Below are positions 1 to 6,810 of a stretch of 64,000 nt of DNA, in pieces; positions within the stretch are counted from its first letter, which is position 1; each line of letters starts with the position of its first letter. The stretch covers positions 249,789 through 313,788 of the forward strand of contig NZ_LMGK01000024.1 of the NCBI RefSeq assembly GCF_001427125.1, read 5' to 3'. The position numbers and the translations under genes were made by a program. Source of the stretch: Pseudomonas sp. Root562 (lineage in GTDB: Bacteria; Pseudomonadota; Gammaproteobacteria; Pseudomonadales; Pseudomonadaceae). Below the pieces are notes generated by a model. That model ran no database searches and had not been told where the DNA came from. It worked only from the letters and a program-made list of their open reading frames with translations.

Positions 1-71
1 TCCGACAAGCTCCCTCGCCACGGGTACAGTGTTCTTCCCTTAAGTGAACAGCATTATCTGTAGGAGCGAGG

Positions 72-1166
72 CTAAATATTGGCGCGTAACACGCTCGCCG
101 GCAGCGGTTCACCTCGCTCCGCACTGGCGGCAACCGCCGCCTTCAATCCGCTCAACTCATACCCTTGGTCCTTGAGCCATTTCTGATCGTAATAGGTGTC
201 GGCATAACGCTCGCCACTGTCACACAGAATCGCCACCATCGACCCCGACTCCCCTGCCGCCTTCATATGCTGCGCAGCCATCAACGCGCCGATCAGGTTA
301 GTGCCGCTCGACCCGCCGACATGCCGCCCCAACCGCTCGGCCAGGTAATGCATCGCCGCCAGCGACAGTGCATCCGGCACCTTGACCATTGCATCAATGA
401 CCTTGGGCAGGAACGATGCTTCTACCCGTGGCCGGCCAATACCTTCGATCCGCGAACCGTGGTCCAGGCGCAGGCTGGCATCGCCGGTCTGGTAGTAATC
501 GAAAAATACCGAGCGCTCGGCATCGGCGCACAACACCCGGGTGCAATGCTGGCGATAGCGAACATAGCGGCCCAGGGTGGCAGTGGTTCCCCCGGTGCCA
601 GGACTGGAAATCAGCCAGCTCGGTTCCGGGTGCTGCTCGAAGCGCATTTGTTGAAAAATCGATTCGGCAATGTTGTTGTTCGCCCGCCAGTCGGTCGCGC
701 GCTCGGCGTAGGTGAACTGATCGAGGAAGTGCCCGTCGTGCTCGCGCGCCAGTCGCTCTGATTCGGCGTAGATCTGCGTCGGATCGTCAACCAGATGGCT
801 TTGGCCACCATAAAAGGCGATCTGCGCGATCTTTTCCCTGGAAGTGGTCGCGGGCATTACTGCAATGAACGGCAAGCCCAGCATGCGCGCAAAGTACGCT
901 TCGGAAATCGCCGTCGAACCGCTGGAGGCTTCGATGACCGGTGCCCCGGGCTTGAGCCAGCCGTTACACAGCGCATACAGGAACAGCGATCGCGCCAGCC
1001 GGTGCTTGAGGCTGCCGGTGGGATGACTGGATTCATCCTTGAAGTACAACTCGATGCCCGGAAAACCCGGCAGCGGCAAAGGGATCAGATGGGTATCGGC
1101 GCTGCGCTGAAAGTCGGCTTCAATGATCCGGATGGCTTCGCGGGCCCACTGTCGGTTGTCGCTCAT
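72..1166 (-). CDS. PLP-dependent cysteine synthase-family enzyme
   Basis: 364-residue fold-type II PLP enzyme of the cysteine synthase/cystathionine beta-synthase family, expected in the cytoplasm. The PLP lysine is K54 in the motif PTGSLKHR, and a glycine-rich phosphate loop (SPGTGGTTATLG) lies mid-protein. The usual substrate loop TSGNTG is replaced by ASSGSTAISEA, so it may not be a standard O-acetylserine sulfhydrylase; a cysteine desulfhydrase (Cds1-like) role is an alternative. The ATG at 1166 is preferred over an in-frame start 51 bases upstream because homologues start near it and a GAGAA-type ribosome site precedes it. The gene stands alone, divergent from nhaA. Family placement is firm, substrate is not. 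Confidence 0.85.
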   Translation of the reverse strand: MSDNRQWAREAIRIIEADFQRSADTHLIPLPLPGFPGIELYFKDESSHPTGSLKHRLARSLFLYALCNGWLKPGAPVIEASSGSTAISEAYFARMLGLPFIAVMPATTSREKIAQIAFYGGQSHLVDDPTQIYAESERLAREHDGHFLDQFTYAERATDWRANNNIAESIFQQMRFEQHPEPSWLISSPGTGGTTATLGRYVRYRQHCTRVLCADAERSVFFDYYQTGDASLRLDHGSRIEGIGRPRVEASFLPKVIDAMVKVPDALSLAAMHYLAERLGRHVGGSSGTNLIGALMAAQHMKAAGESGSMVAILCDSGERYADTYYDQKWLKDQGYELSGLKAAVAASAERGEPLPASVLRANI

Positions 1167-1415
1167 GGTGGTTTTCTCGTTGTATCGGGCAGGAATTGGC
1201 CTTGCAACAGGGCTCAATCAGCAAGCTTAGGAAAAAACCTACATTCAGCACAGATACAGCTGCGCTCCAATACGTCGGGCAACTGCTAGGCTCAGTCCTC
1301 AGCACGGGAGTGCCTTGTAACGACATATAACAAAAAAGAATATAACTTTTGTTTTAACAACTAACGGGAATTGTTAGGGTGTAACACCTTTTGAATTCAC
1401 AGATGGAGAGCAACC

Positions 1416-2603
1416 TTGCCTCTGCGTAGCACTTTCACGCGTTTCTTTCAGTTGGAAGCTGCCAGCGGTCTGTTATTGATCGCCGCTGCCGTTCTGGCTT
1501 TGATCATCAACAATTCGCCGCTGTCATGGCTTTACAACGGCCTGTTGGAAACCCCCGTGGTGGCCCAGATCGGCGCGCTGAAAATCGCCAAACCGTTGCT
1601 GCTGTGGATCAACGATGGCCTGATGGCGCTGTTCTTCCTGCTGATCGGCCTGGAAGTGAAGCGCGAAGTCCTCGACGGTCAACTGTCCAAGCCGTCACAG
1701 ATCGTCCTGCCCGGCGCGGCAGCAATTGGCGGCATGGTCGTACCGGCGCTGATCTACTGGTTTCTCAACCGTGACAACCCGCCAGCCCTCAGCGGTTGGG
1801 CGATCCCGACCGCCACCGATATCGCCTTCGCCCTTGGCGTGCTGGCGCTGTTGGGCAAACGGGTTCCGGTGTCGCTGAAACTGTTCCTCATGACCCTGGC
1901 CATCATTGATGACCTCGGTGCAATCATCATCATTGCGATTTTCTACTCCGGCGCACTGTCGACCCTGTCGCTGGCACTGGCAGCGGCCTGCATCGCGGCG
2001 CTGATCGGCATGAACCGGCTCGGGGTGGTCAAGCTCGGGCCGTACATGATTATTGGTCTGATCCTCTGGGTCTGCGTACTCAAGAGCGGCGTGCACGCCA
2101 CGCTGGCCGGTGTCACCCTGGCCTTCTGCATTCCGTTGCGCACGAAAAACGCCGAGCCTTCGCCACTGCTGACGCTCGAACACGCCCTGCACCCTTGGGT
2201 GGCCTACGGCATCCTGCCGTTGTTCGCCTTCGCCAATGCGGGGCTTTCCCTGAGCGGCGTTACCGCCGAAAACTTCACCCACGATGTGCCAATGGGCATC
2301 GCCATCGGCCTGCTGTTGGGCAAGACCGTCGGCGTGTTCGGCCTGACCTGGCTGGCGGTAAAAATCGGCATCGCCGCCCTGCCCCAAGGCGCCAATTGGG
2401 GCCAGGTGCTGGGCGTGGCGATTCTCTGCGGGATAGGTTTCACCATGAGCCTTTTCGTCGGTTCCCTGGCCTTCGAGCCGGGCGTCAGCGACTACGCCGG
2501 TATGGACCGCATGGGAATTTTGACCGGTTCGATTCTGGCGGCACTGATCGGTTATGCGGTCACGGCCATGGCGAGTCGCAAGCGTGATCCTCAGAGCGCA
2601 TAG
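1416..2603 (+). CDS. nhaA: Na+/H+ antiporter NhaA
   Basis: 395-residue inner-membrane antiporter that exchanges cytoplasmic Na+ or Li+ for protons. The transport-site aspartates are visible: D135 in PTATDIAFALG and the pair D165-D166 in LAIIDDLGAI, matching D133, D163 and D164 of E. coli NhaA. Many hydrophobic segments span the whole length and the size is normal. The start is a TTG at 1416 with GGAGAG just upstream. The AT-rich leader (about 1325-1395) holds an inverted repeat CTAAC/GTTAG that could be an operator, which is not established. A strong terminator follows. Confidence 0.95.
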   Translation: MPLRSTFTRFFQLEAASGLLLIAAAVLALIINNSPLSWLYNGLLETPVVAQIGALKIAKPLLLWINDGLMALFFLLIGLEVKREVLDGQLSKPSQIVLPGAAAIGGMVVPALIYWFLNRDNPPALSGWAIPTATDIAFALGVLALLGKRVPVSLKLFLMTLAIIDDLGAIIIIAIFYSGALSTLSLALAAACIAALIGMNRLGVVKLGPYMIIGLILWVCVLKSGVHATLAGVTLAFCIPLRTKNAEPSPLLTLEHALHPWVAYGILPLFAFANAGLSLSGVTAENFTHDVPMGIAIGLLLGKTVGVFGLTWLAVKIGIAALPQGANWGQVLGVAILCGIGFTMSLFVGSLAFEPGVSDYAGMDRMGILTGSILAALIGYAVTAMASRKRDPQSA

Positions 2604-2629
2604 CCCTGAGTGTTAAGGCACGTTCATAA

Positions 2630-2665
2630 AAAACCCCGACCAGTTACCTGATCGGGGTTTTCTTT
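2630..2665. terminator. bidirectional rho-independent terminator
   Basis: Perfect 10-bp stem (2630-2639 with 2652-2661) whose A and T flanks serve both directions. It lies between the convergent nhaA and the SlyB-like lipoprotein gene. Confidence 0.85.
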
Positions 2666-2678
2666 TACCCAACTACGC

Positions 2679-3143
2679 TTAGTGAGTAACGCGGCTCGTG
2701 CCGTCAACGGTTGCGATTCGAACACGTTCACCCACGCGGAACACTTCGTTTTCCTGAACCTGTTGCACGTAGGCACGCATGCTGCCGTCGTCTTCGCGGA
2801 CGGTGATTTCCACGCCTTGGGTGCGGGTCAGGCCTTCTTCGGCCGCCGAACCCACCAGGCCACCGGCAACTGCACCGATGACCGCTGCAACGATACTGCC
2901 GCGACCGCCACCGATGGCACTGCCACCAACACCGCCAACGGCTGCGCCGGCGAGACCGCCGATCGGGGTTTTGGTGCCTTCGATTTTTACCGGGCGCAAT
3001 GCTTCGATCGTACCCATGCGAACCGTCTGCACGCGACGCGCTTCGTCACGGGAGTAGGAGTCACCGGTCAGGCTCGATTGGCAACCAGTGAGCAACATCG
3101 CCATCGTGGAAAAGGAAGCAACCAGCAGAACAGACTTACGCAT
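2679..3143 (-). CDS. SlyB-like glycine-zipper outer-membrane lipoprotein
   Basis: 154-residue lipoprotein. The signal peptide ends in the lipobox LLTGC (C21). A glycine zipper follows (repeated GxxxG: GGLAGAAVGGVGGSAIGGG, then AAVIGAVAGGLVGSAAEEG), typical of the SlyB/Rick_17kDa family, and then a small beta-rich C-terminal domain. Members sit in the outer membrane and are often under PhoP/Mg control, which is not visible here. The start at 3143 was chosen because GGAG lies nine bases upstream and it begins the signal peptide; a longer frame start at 3227 would bury the signal sequence. Confidence 0.85.
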   Translation of the reverse strand: MRKSVLLVASFSTMAMLLTGCQSSLTGDSYSRDEARRVQTVRMGTIEALRPVKIEGTKTPIGGLAGAAVGGVGGSAIGGGRGSIVAAVIGAVAGGLVGSAAEEGLTRTQGVEITVREDDGSMRAYVQQVQENEVFRVGERVRIATVDGTSRVTH

Positions 3144-3312
3144 AGCATCAACTCCAAAGGACAGGTATTCATTAAACTCCGCAGCTTGACGCCTGTCACG
3201 GCATCGCCCGGATAAAAATGATTTCATTCAGTTCCGGTACAGGGCCTGTGCGCGATTTTCATCACACAGTAGCGACCATTTCGGCAATCTGCGCCGCTGC
3301 CCGAGGATTTTC

Positions 3313-3549
3313 ATGGATTACTTTATCATCGTCGTGACGACCGTTGCCGGTCTGTACTTCCACTATTGGCTGTACGTACGGATCAAACGCTGGATGGACC
3401 GCGACCTGGCACTGGCGTTAGCCGGGAATGACGAACGCAAAAAAGCGTTCATGCTCCAGCAACTGGCGAACGCTCAGGCGCAAAAGATCAAGCGTCGAGA
3501 CTTGCCGCAATGGCTGGAGGCCGCTGCGGCAGGCTATCTCGAGCGGTAG
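3313..3549 (+). CDS. small conserved membrane protein, function unknown
   Basis: 78 residues: one N-terminal hydrophobic segment (about residues 3-22), a basic stretch (RIKRWMDRD), and a soluble helix rich in Q, A and K. GAGGA lies seven bases before the ATG. It converges on pdxH, the stops being only five bases apart. I do not recognise a named family; it is probably an inner-membrane protein with a cytoplasmic tail. Confidence 0.7.
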   Translation: MDYFIIVVTTVAGLYFHYWLYVRIKRWMDRDLALALAGNDERKKAFMLQQLANAQAQKIKRRDLPQWLEAAAAGYLER

Positions 3550-3554
3550 ACTGC

Positions 3555-4202
3555 TTAGGGTGCCAGGCGTTCAAGAATCCAGCCGGAGCCCTGCAAGCGA
3601 TAGTTGAGACGGTCATGGAGACGGCTCGGACGGCCCTGCCAGAACTCGATGCGCTCCGGCAGCAGGCGATAACCACCCCAATGTTCAGGGCAGTGTGGCT
3701 GGCTATCGCTGAAACGCTGCTCGGTATCCTTGAGCAGTTTTTCCAGTTCAGCACGGTCGGCGATCACCCGGCTTTGCGGTGATGCCCACGCGCCAAGGCG
3801 GCTGCCCAAAGGTCGAACCTGGTAGTAGGCATCGGATTCTTGTGGCGTAACTTTCACCACCCGCCCTTCGATCCGAACCTGACGTTCCAGGGTCGGCCAG
3901 AAAAACGTCATGGCCCCGAACGGATTCGCCGCCAGCTGTTGGCCCTTGGCGCTGTCGTAGTTGGTGAAGAAAGTGAAGCCCTTGTCGTCCAGGCCTTTGA
4001 GCAGGAGGATGCGGCAATGCGGCCGACCATCCGGGTCGACCGTGGCCAAAGTCATGGCGTTCGCTTCCACCGGTGCCTGTTCGGTTTTCACCGCATCGGC
4101 GAACCATTGGTGGAACAGCGCAAACGGCTCGGCCGGGGCTTGCGCCTCGGTCAGGCCATCACGGGTGTAATCGCGGCGCATATCAGCCAGAGCCTTGGTC
4201 AT
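3555..4202 (-). CDS. pdxH: pyridoxamine 5'-phosphate oxidase
   Basis: 215 residues, the normal length. FMN enzyme that oxidises pyridoxine 5'-phosphate or pyridoxamine 5'-phosphate to pyridoxal 5'-phosphate, the last step of vitamin B6 synthesis and salvage. Typical signatures: N-terminal MRRDYTRDGL substrate lid, SRILLLKG-type FMN site (here CRILLLKGLDDKGFTFFTNY), and the C-terminal PERIEFWQGRPSRLHDR block ending in LAP. It follows the OmpA-like lipoprotein gene on the same strand with a 24-base gap, so the two are probably cotranscribed. Confidence 0.95.
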   Translation of the reverse strand: MTKALADMRRDYTRDGLTEAQAPAEPFALFHQWFADAVKTEQAPVEANAMTLATVDPDGRPHCRILLLKGLDDKGFTFFTNYDSAKGQQLAANPFGAMTFFWPTLERQVRIEGRVVKVTPQESDAYYQVRPLGSRLGAWASPQSRVIADRAELEKLLKDTEQRFSDSQPHCPEHWGGYRLLPERIEFWQGRPSRLHDRLNYRLQGSGWILERLAP

Positions 4203-4226
4203 GGCGCACTCCTTGTGGTCAACGAA

Positions 4227-5318
4227 TCACTTCTTGGTGCTATCGGCGGCGGCGACTTTCTTGGTATCGGTAGCCGCTTTGGCCGGTGCAGTCTTTTTCG
4301 CTGGCGTCGCAGTTTTAGCCGGCGCCTTCTTGGCGGCCGCTTTCTTGGCCGGTGCTTTTTTCGTCGCAGGCACGGCGGCCTTCTTGGCGGCTGGGGCCGG
4401 GGTCACAGGCTTGGCCACCGGTTTGATGTCCTGCGCTGCCACCAGGGTGACCGGCGCCGGAGCCGGCATATTGTACTTGCTCAGCAAGGCAACCATGGTG
4501 TTTTGCGGGGTCACCAGCAGTTCCACGCGACGGTTCAAGGCGCGTCCTTCAACGCTGTCGTTGGCGGCACGCGGGGCTTCGCCACCCATGCCGCGCAGCA
4601 TCAGGCGATCACGTTGCAGACCACTGAGACGGAAAATCGCCGCAACAGCCTGGGCACGCTCCTGGCTCAACTTGACGTTGGCGGGCGCTGCACCCGAGGT
4701 GTCGCTGTGACCGAGTACCAACACGGCAGTCTTGGGATCGACTTCGAGAATTTTCGCGACCCGGGTGAACGGGCCGAGGGTCACCGGCAGCAACATCGCC
4801 GGACGATCCGGGTTGAACGAGCCTTCGACAGGCGCCGTCACTACCAGCACGTTTTCACGGCGCTCGAGTTGCAGGTTGCTGTCCTTGATCGCGGTACGCA
4901 GACGCGGCTCGTACTCGTCGAGCCAGGCCTGGGTGACTTTCGGATCCGGCATTGGCACGACTTTGGCGGCGCTCTGCTCTTTGCCGCCGAACGGCCACCA
5001 CCATTTGCCGCCTGCATCGGCATCGGCCTTGGCTACTGCGGCAGGTTTGGCTTCAGGCTTTGATTCCGGCTTGGCAGCAGACTTGCTCGCGTCGTCATCG
5101 GAACCGAACGGCCAGTACCAGGGGCTGGTGCTTTCAGTCTTGGCTACCGCCGCGCTGGCGGCAGGCTTCACGGGAGTTGGGGCAGGTTCTTTTGCGGCGA
5201 CTTTGTCGGAAGATCCGAACGGCCACCAGCTGCCGCCATCCGCATCATTTTTAGGATTCTGTGCGCAACCGGTAATAGCGAAGCACAGTGCCAAAGCGAG
5301 GGTTGGTTTGGTTGACAT
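4227..5318 (-). CDS. OmpA-family lipoprotein with WPFG repeats and Lys/Ala-rich tail
   Basis: 363 residues. Signal peptide with lipobox AITGC (C18). Residues 25-115 are a low-complexity linker holding three aromatic repeats: WWPFG at 31-35, WYWPFG at 67-72 and WWWPFG at 106-111. The middle (about 120-270) contains an OmpA C-terminal peptidoglycan-binding domain with GHSDTSGAAPANVKLSQERA and NRRVELLV. The last 70 or so residues are an alanine/lysine/proline tail of KKAPAKKAAAKK type, resembling AlgP or histone H1 tails. It probably anchors the outer membrane to peptidoglycan; the basic tail could touch nucleic acid, LPS or acidic polysaccharide. Upstream of pdxH, 24 bases apart. Confidence 0.8.
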   Translation of the reverse strand: MSTKPTLALALCFAITGCAQNPKNDADGGSWWPFGSSDKVAAKEPAPTPVKPAASAAVAKTESTSPWYWPFGSDDDASKSAAKPESKPEAKPAAVAKADADAGGKWWWPFGGKEQSAAKVVPMPDPKVTQAWLDEYEPRLRTAIKDSNLQLERRENVLVVTAPVEGSFNPDRPAMLLPVTLGPFTRVAKILEVDPKTAVLVLGHSDTSGAAPANVKLSQERAQAVAAIFRLSGLQRDRLMLRGMGGEAPRAANDSVEGRALNRRVELLVTPQNTMVALLSKYNMPAPAPVTLVAAQDIKPVAKPVTPAPAAKKAAVPATKKAPAKKAAAKKAPAKTATPAKKTAPAKAATDTKKVAAADSTKK

Positions 5319-5343
5319 TGGATATCCACAAAAATGAAGTCAT

Positions 5344-5366
5344 AAAAAATCAGGCCGGATCGGCCC
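5344..5366 (-). terminator. probable terminator of the esterase gene
   Basis: Read on the minus strand, a short GC stem (5361-5365 with 5353-5357) is followed by six T residues. It lies between the serine hydrolase gene and the OmpA-like gene on the same strand. Confidence 0.5.
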
Positions 5367-5432
5367 GCATAAACAGACGCTTTGAAACTGAAAAGGCTTT
5401 CGGGTTCCAGCTCCGGGAACCTTCAGCGGGTT

Positions 5433-6578
5433 TTACAGACAAGTGGCCAGTACCCGCACAAGCTTTTGTGCGCGCGGATCCATCAAGACGTACGGCCCCA
5501 GTGTATTTGTCACAAAACCGAAAGCCACATCGTGCTCCGGGTCAGCAAAACCAATGGAGCCACCTGCGCCCGGATGCCCGAACGCTCGTGGACCCAGACC
5601 GAATGTCGCGTTGGGCACATCCGGTTGATCGAGCATGCAACCCAGACCGAATCGGGTCCGGGTCAGTAGTGTCTTGTCCTCGCCGAGGCTGTGCTCGCGG
5701 GTCAACTCGTCGAGCATCTCGCCTTCGAGCAAGCTGCCGTCCAGCAAACCGGCGTAAAAACCGGCCAGGCTTCGGGCATTGCCGTGACCATTGGCTGCGG
5801 GTTGCTGCATGCGCCGCCATTCCGGTTTGTTGGTGCTGGTGAGGACCGACGGCGGGTTGGTGAACGCGCGCGTGGTCATGGCCGTGGGTTCGCGCATGGT
5901 CACTTGCAACAGGCGTTGGGCAGCGGCGTCGCCGACATTGCCTTTGCCGCGAGCGATATGCGCCACGCGATGGAACTCTTCGTCCGCCAGACCGACGTGG
6001 AAATCCAGGCCCAATGGCTTGGCGACCCGCGCCACGATCGATTCACCTGGCCCACGACCATCGGCGCGTCGCAGCAATTCGCCGATCAGCCAGCCATAGG
6101 TGATTGCCGCATATCCGTGACCTTCACCCGGCGTCCACCACGGTGCTTCGGCGGCCAGGGCGCCGACCATGGTTGGCCAATCGTAAAGGGCTTCGGGCGC
6201 CAGCAACTCGCGCAATGCCGGCAAACCGGCCTGATGACAGAGCAGTTGGCGCAGGGTCACGGCTTCTTTGCCAGCCGCGGCAAATTCAGGCCAATAACGG
6301 GCAACGGGTGCGTCCAGTTGCAGCTTGCCTTCGGCGACCAGCTGCAACGCAGTGACGGCGGTGAAGGTTTTGGTGCAAGAAAACAGGTTGGCGATGGTGT
6401 CGCTGTGCCAGGCCTCGGCGCCATCCTTGTCGGCGGTGCCGGACCAGAGGTCGAGCACGGTTTCGCCACCGATCTTGATGCACAACGCCGCGCCACGCTC
6501 CTGGGGATCGTCGAACAGTGCCGCGAATGCCTCACGCACTGCCTCGAACTTAAGCTCGTAATGACCCTGAATCTGCAC
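5433..6578 (-). CDS. class C beta-lactamase-fold serine hydrolase (EstB-like esterase)
   Basis: 381 residues with the beta-lactamase/penicillin-binding fold. The nucleophile motif is S67-C-T-K70 (FSCTKTFTA), the general-base tyrosine is in HGYAAITYGWL (Y156), and the third motif is GHPGAGG rather than KTG, as in family VIII esterases and EstB-like proteins. No signal peptide is visible, so it is likely a cytoplasmic esterase or amidase and not a resistance enzyme. The GTG at 6578 is preferred: GGGGAG lies six bases upstream and homologues begin at VQIQGHYELKFE. An ATG at 6668 gives a longer, poorly conserved N-terminus. Followed by a weak terminator. Confidence 0.85.
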   Translation of the reverse strand: MQIQGHYELKFEAVREAFAALFDDPQERGAALCIKIGGETVLDLWSGTADKDGAEAWHSDTIANLFSCTKTFTAVTALQLVAEGKLQLDAPVARYWPEFAAAGKEAVTLRQLLCHQAGLPALRELLAPEALYDWPTMVGALAAEAPWWTPGEGHGYAAITYGWLIGELLRRADGRGPGESIVARVAKPLGLDFHVGLADEEFHRVAHIARGKGNVGDAAAQRLLQVTMREPTAMTTRAFTNPPSVLTSTNKPEWRRMQQPAANGHGNARSLAGFYAGLLDGSLLEGEMLDELTREHSLGEDKTLLTRTRFGLGCMLDQPDVPNATFGLGPRAFGHPGAGGSIGFADPEHDVAFGFVTNTLGPYVLMDPRAQKLVRVLATCL

Positions 6579-6712
6579 CCGCAACTCCCCGGATAAACGC
6601 TCTACAAAGTGGCCCGCATTGTTCCAGCCCTTGACGGTTTTGGGAACAGGGTCGGGCCGGGCGGTCAATCACCCCTGGAAGTGATCGACAAATTGGCGTC
6701 GGCACTGATGCC

Positions 6713-6785
6713 TTCGCGGGCAAGCCTCGCTCCTGCGGTCATCGCGACCTTCACAAAACCTGTAGGCGCGAGGCTTGCCCGCGAA
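6713..6785. repeat. REP-type inverted repeat pair
   Basis: Two REP arms in opposite orientation (6713-6738 and 6759-6785) sharing the GCGGGCAAGCCTCGC core. It lies between the esterase and glycoside hydrolase genes. Confidence 0.8.
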
Positions 6786-6810
6786 AAACGATAACGCGGT
6801 GCATCTGGAC

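Noticed and set aside
3840..5063. Long plus-strand open frame opposite pdxH and the OmpA-like gene
   Set aside because: A GC-rich shadow of two well-supported genes; its Arg/Gly/His-rich composition is typical of antisense frames.
5433..6578. Beta-lactamase resistance gene
   Set aside because: SxxK is present but the KTG box is replaced by HPG and no signal peptide is seen, which fits EstB-type esterases.
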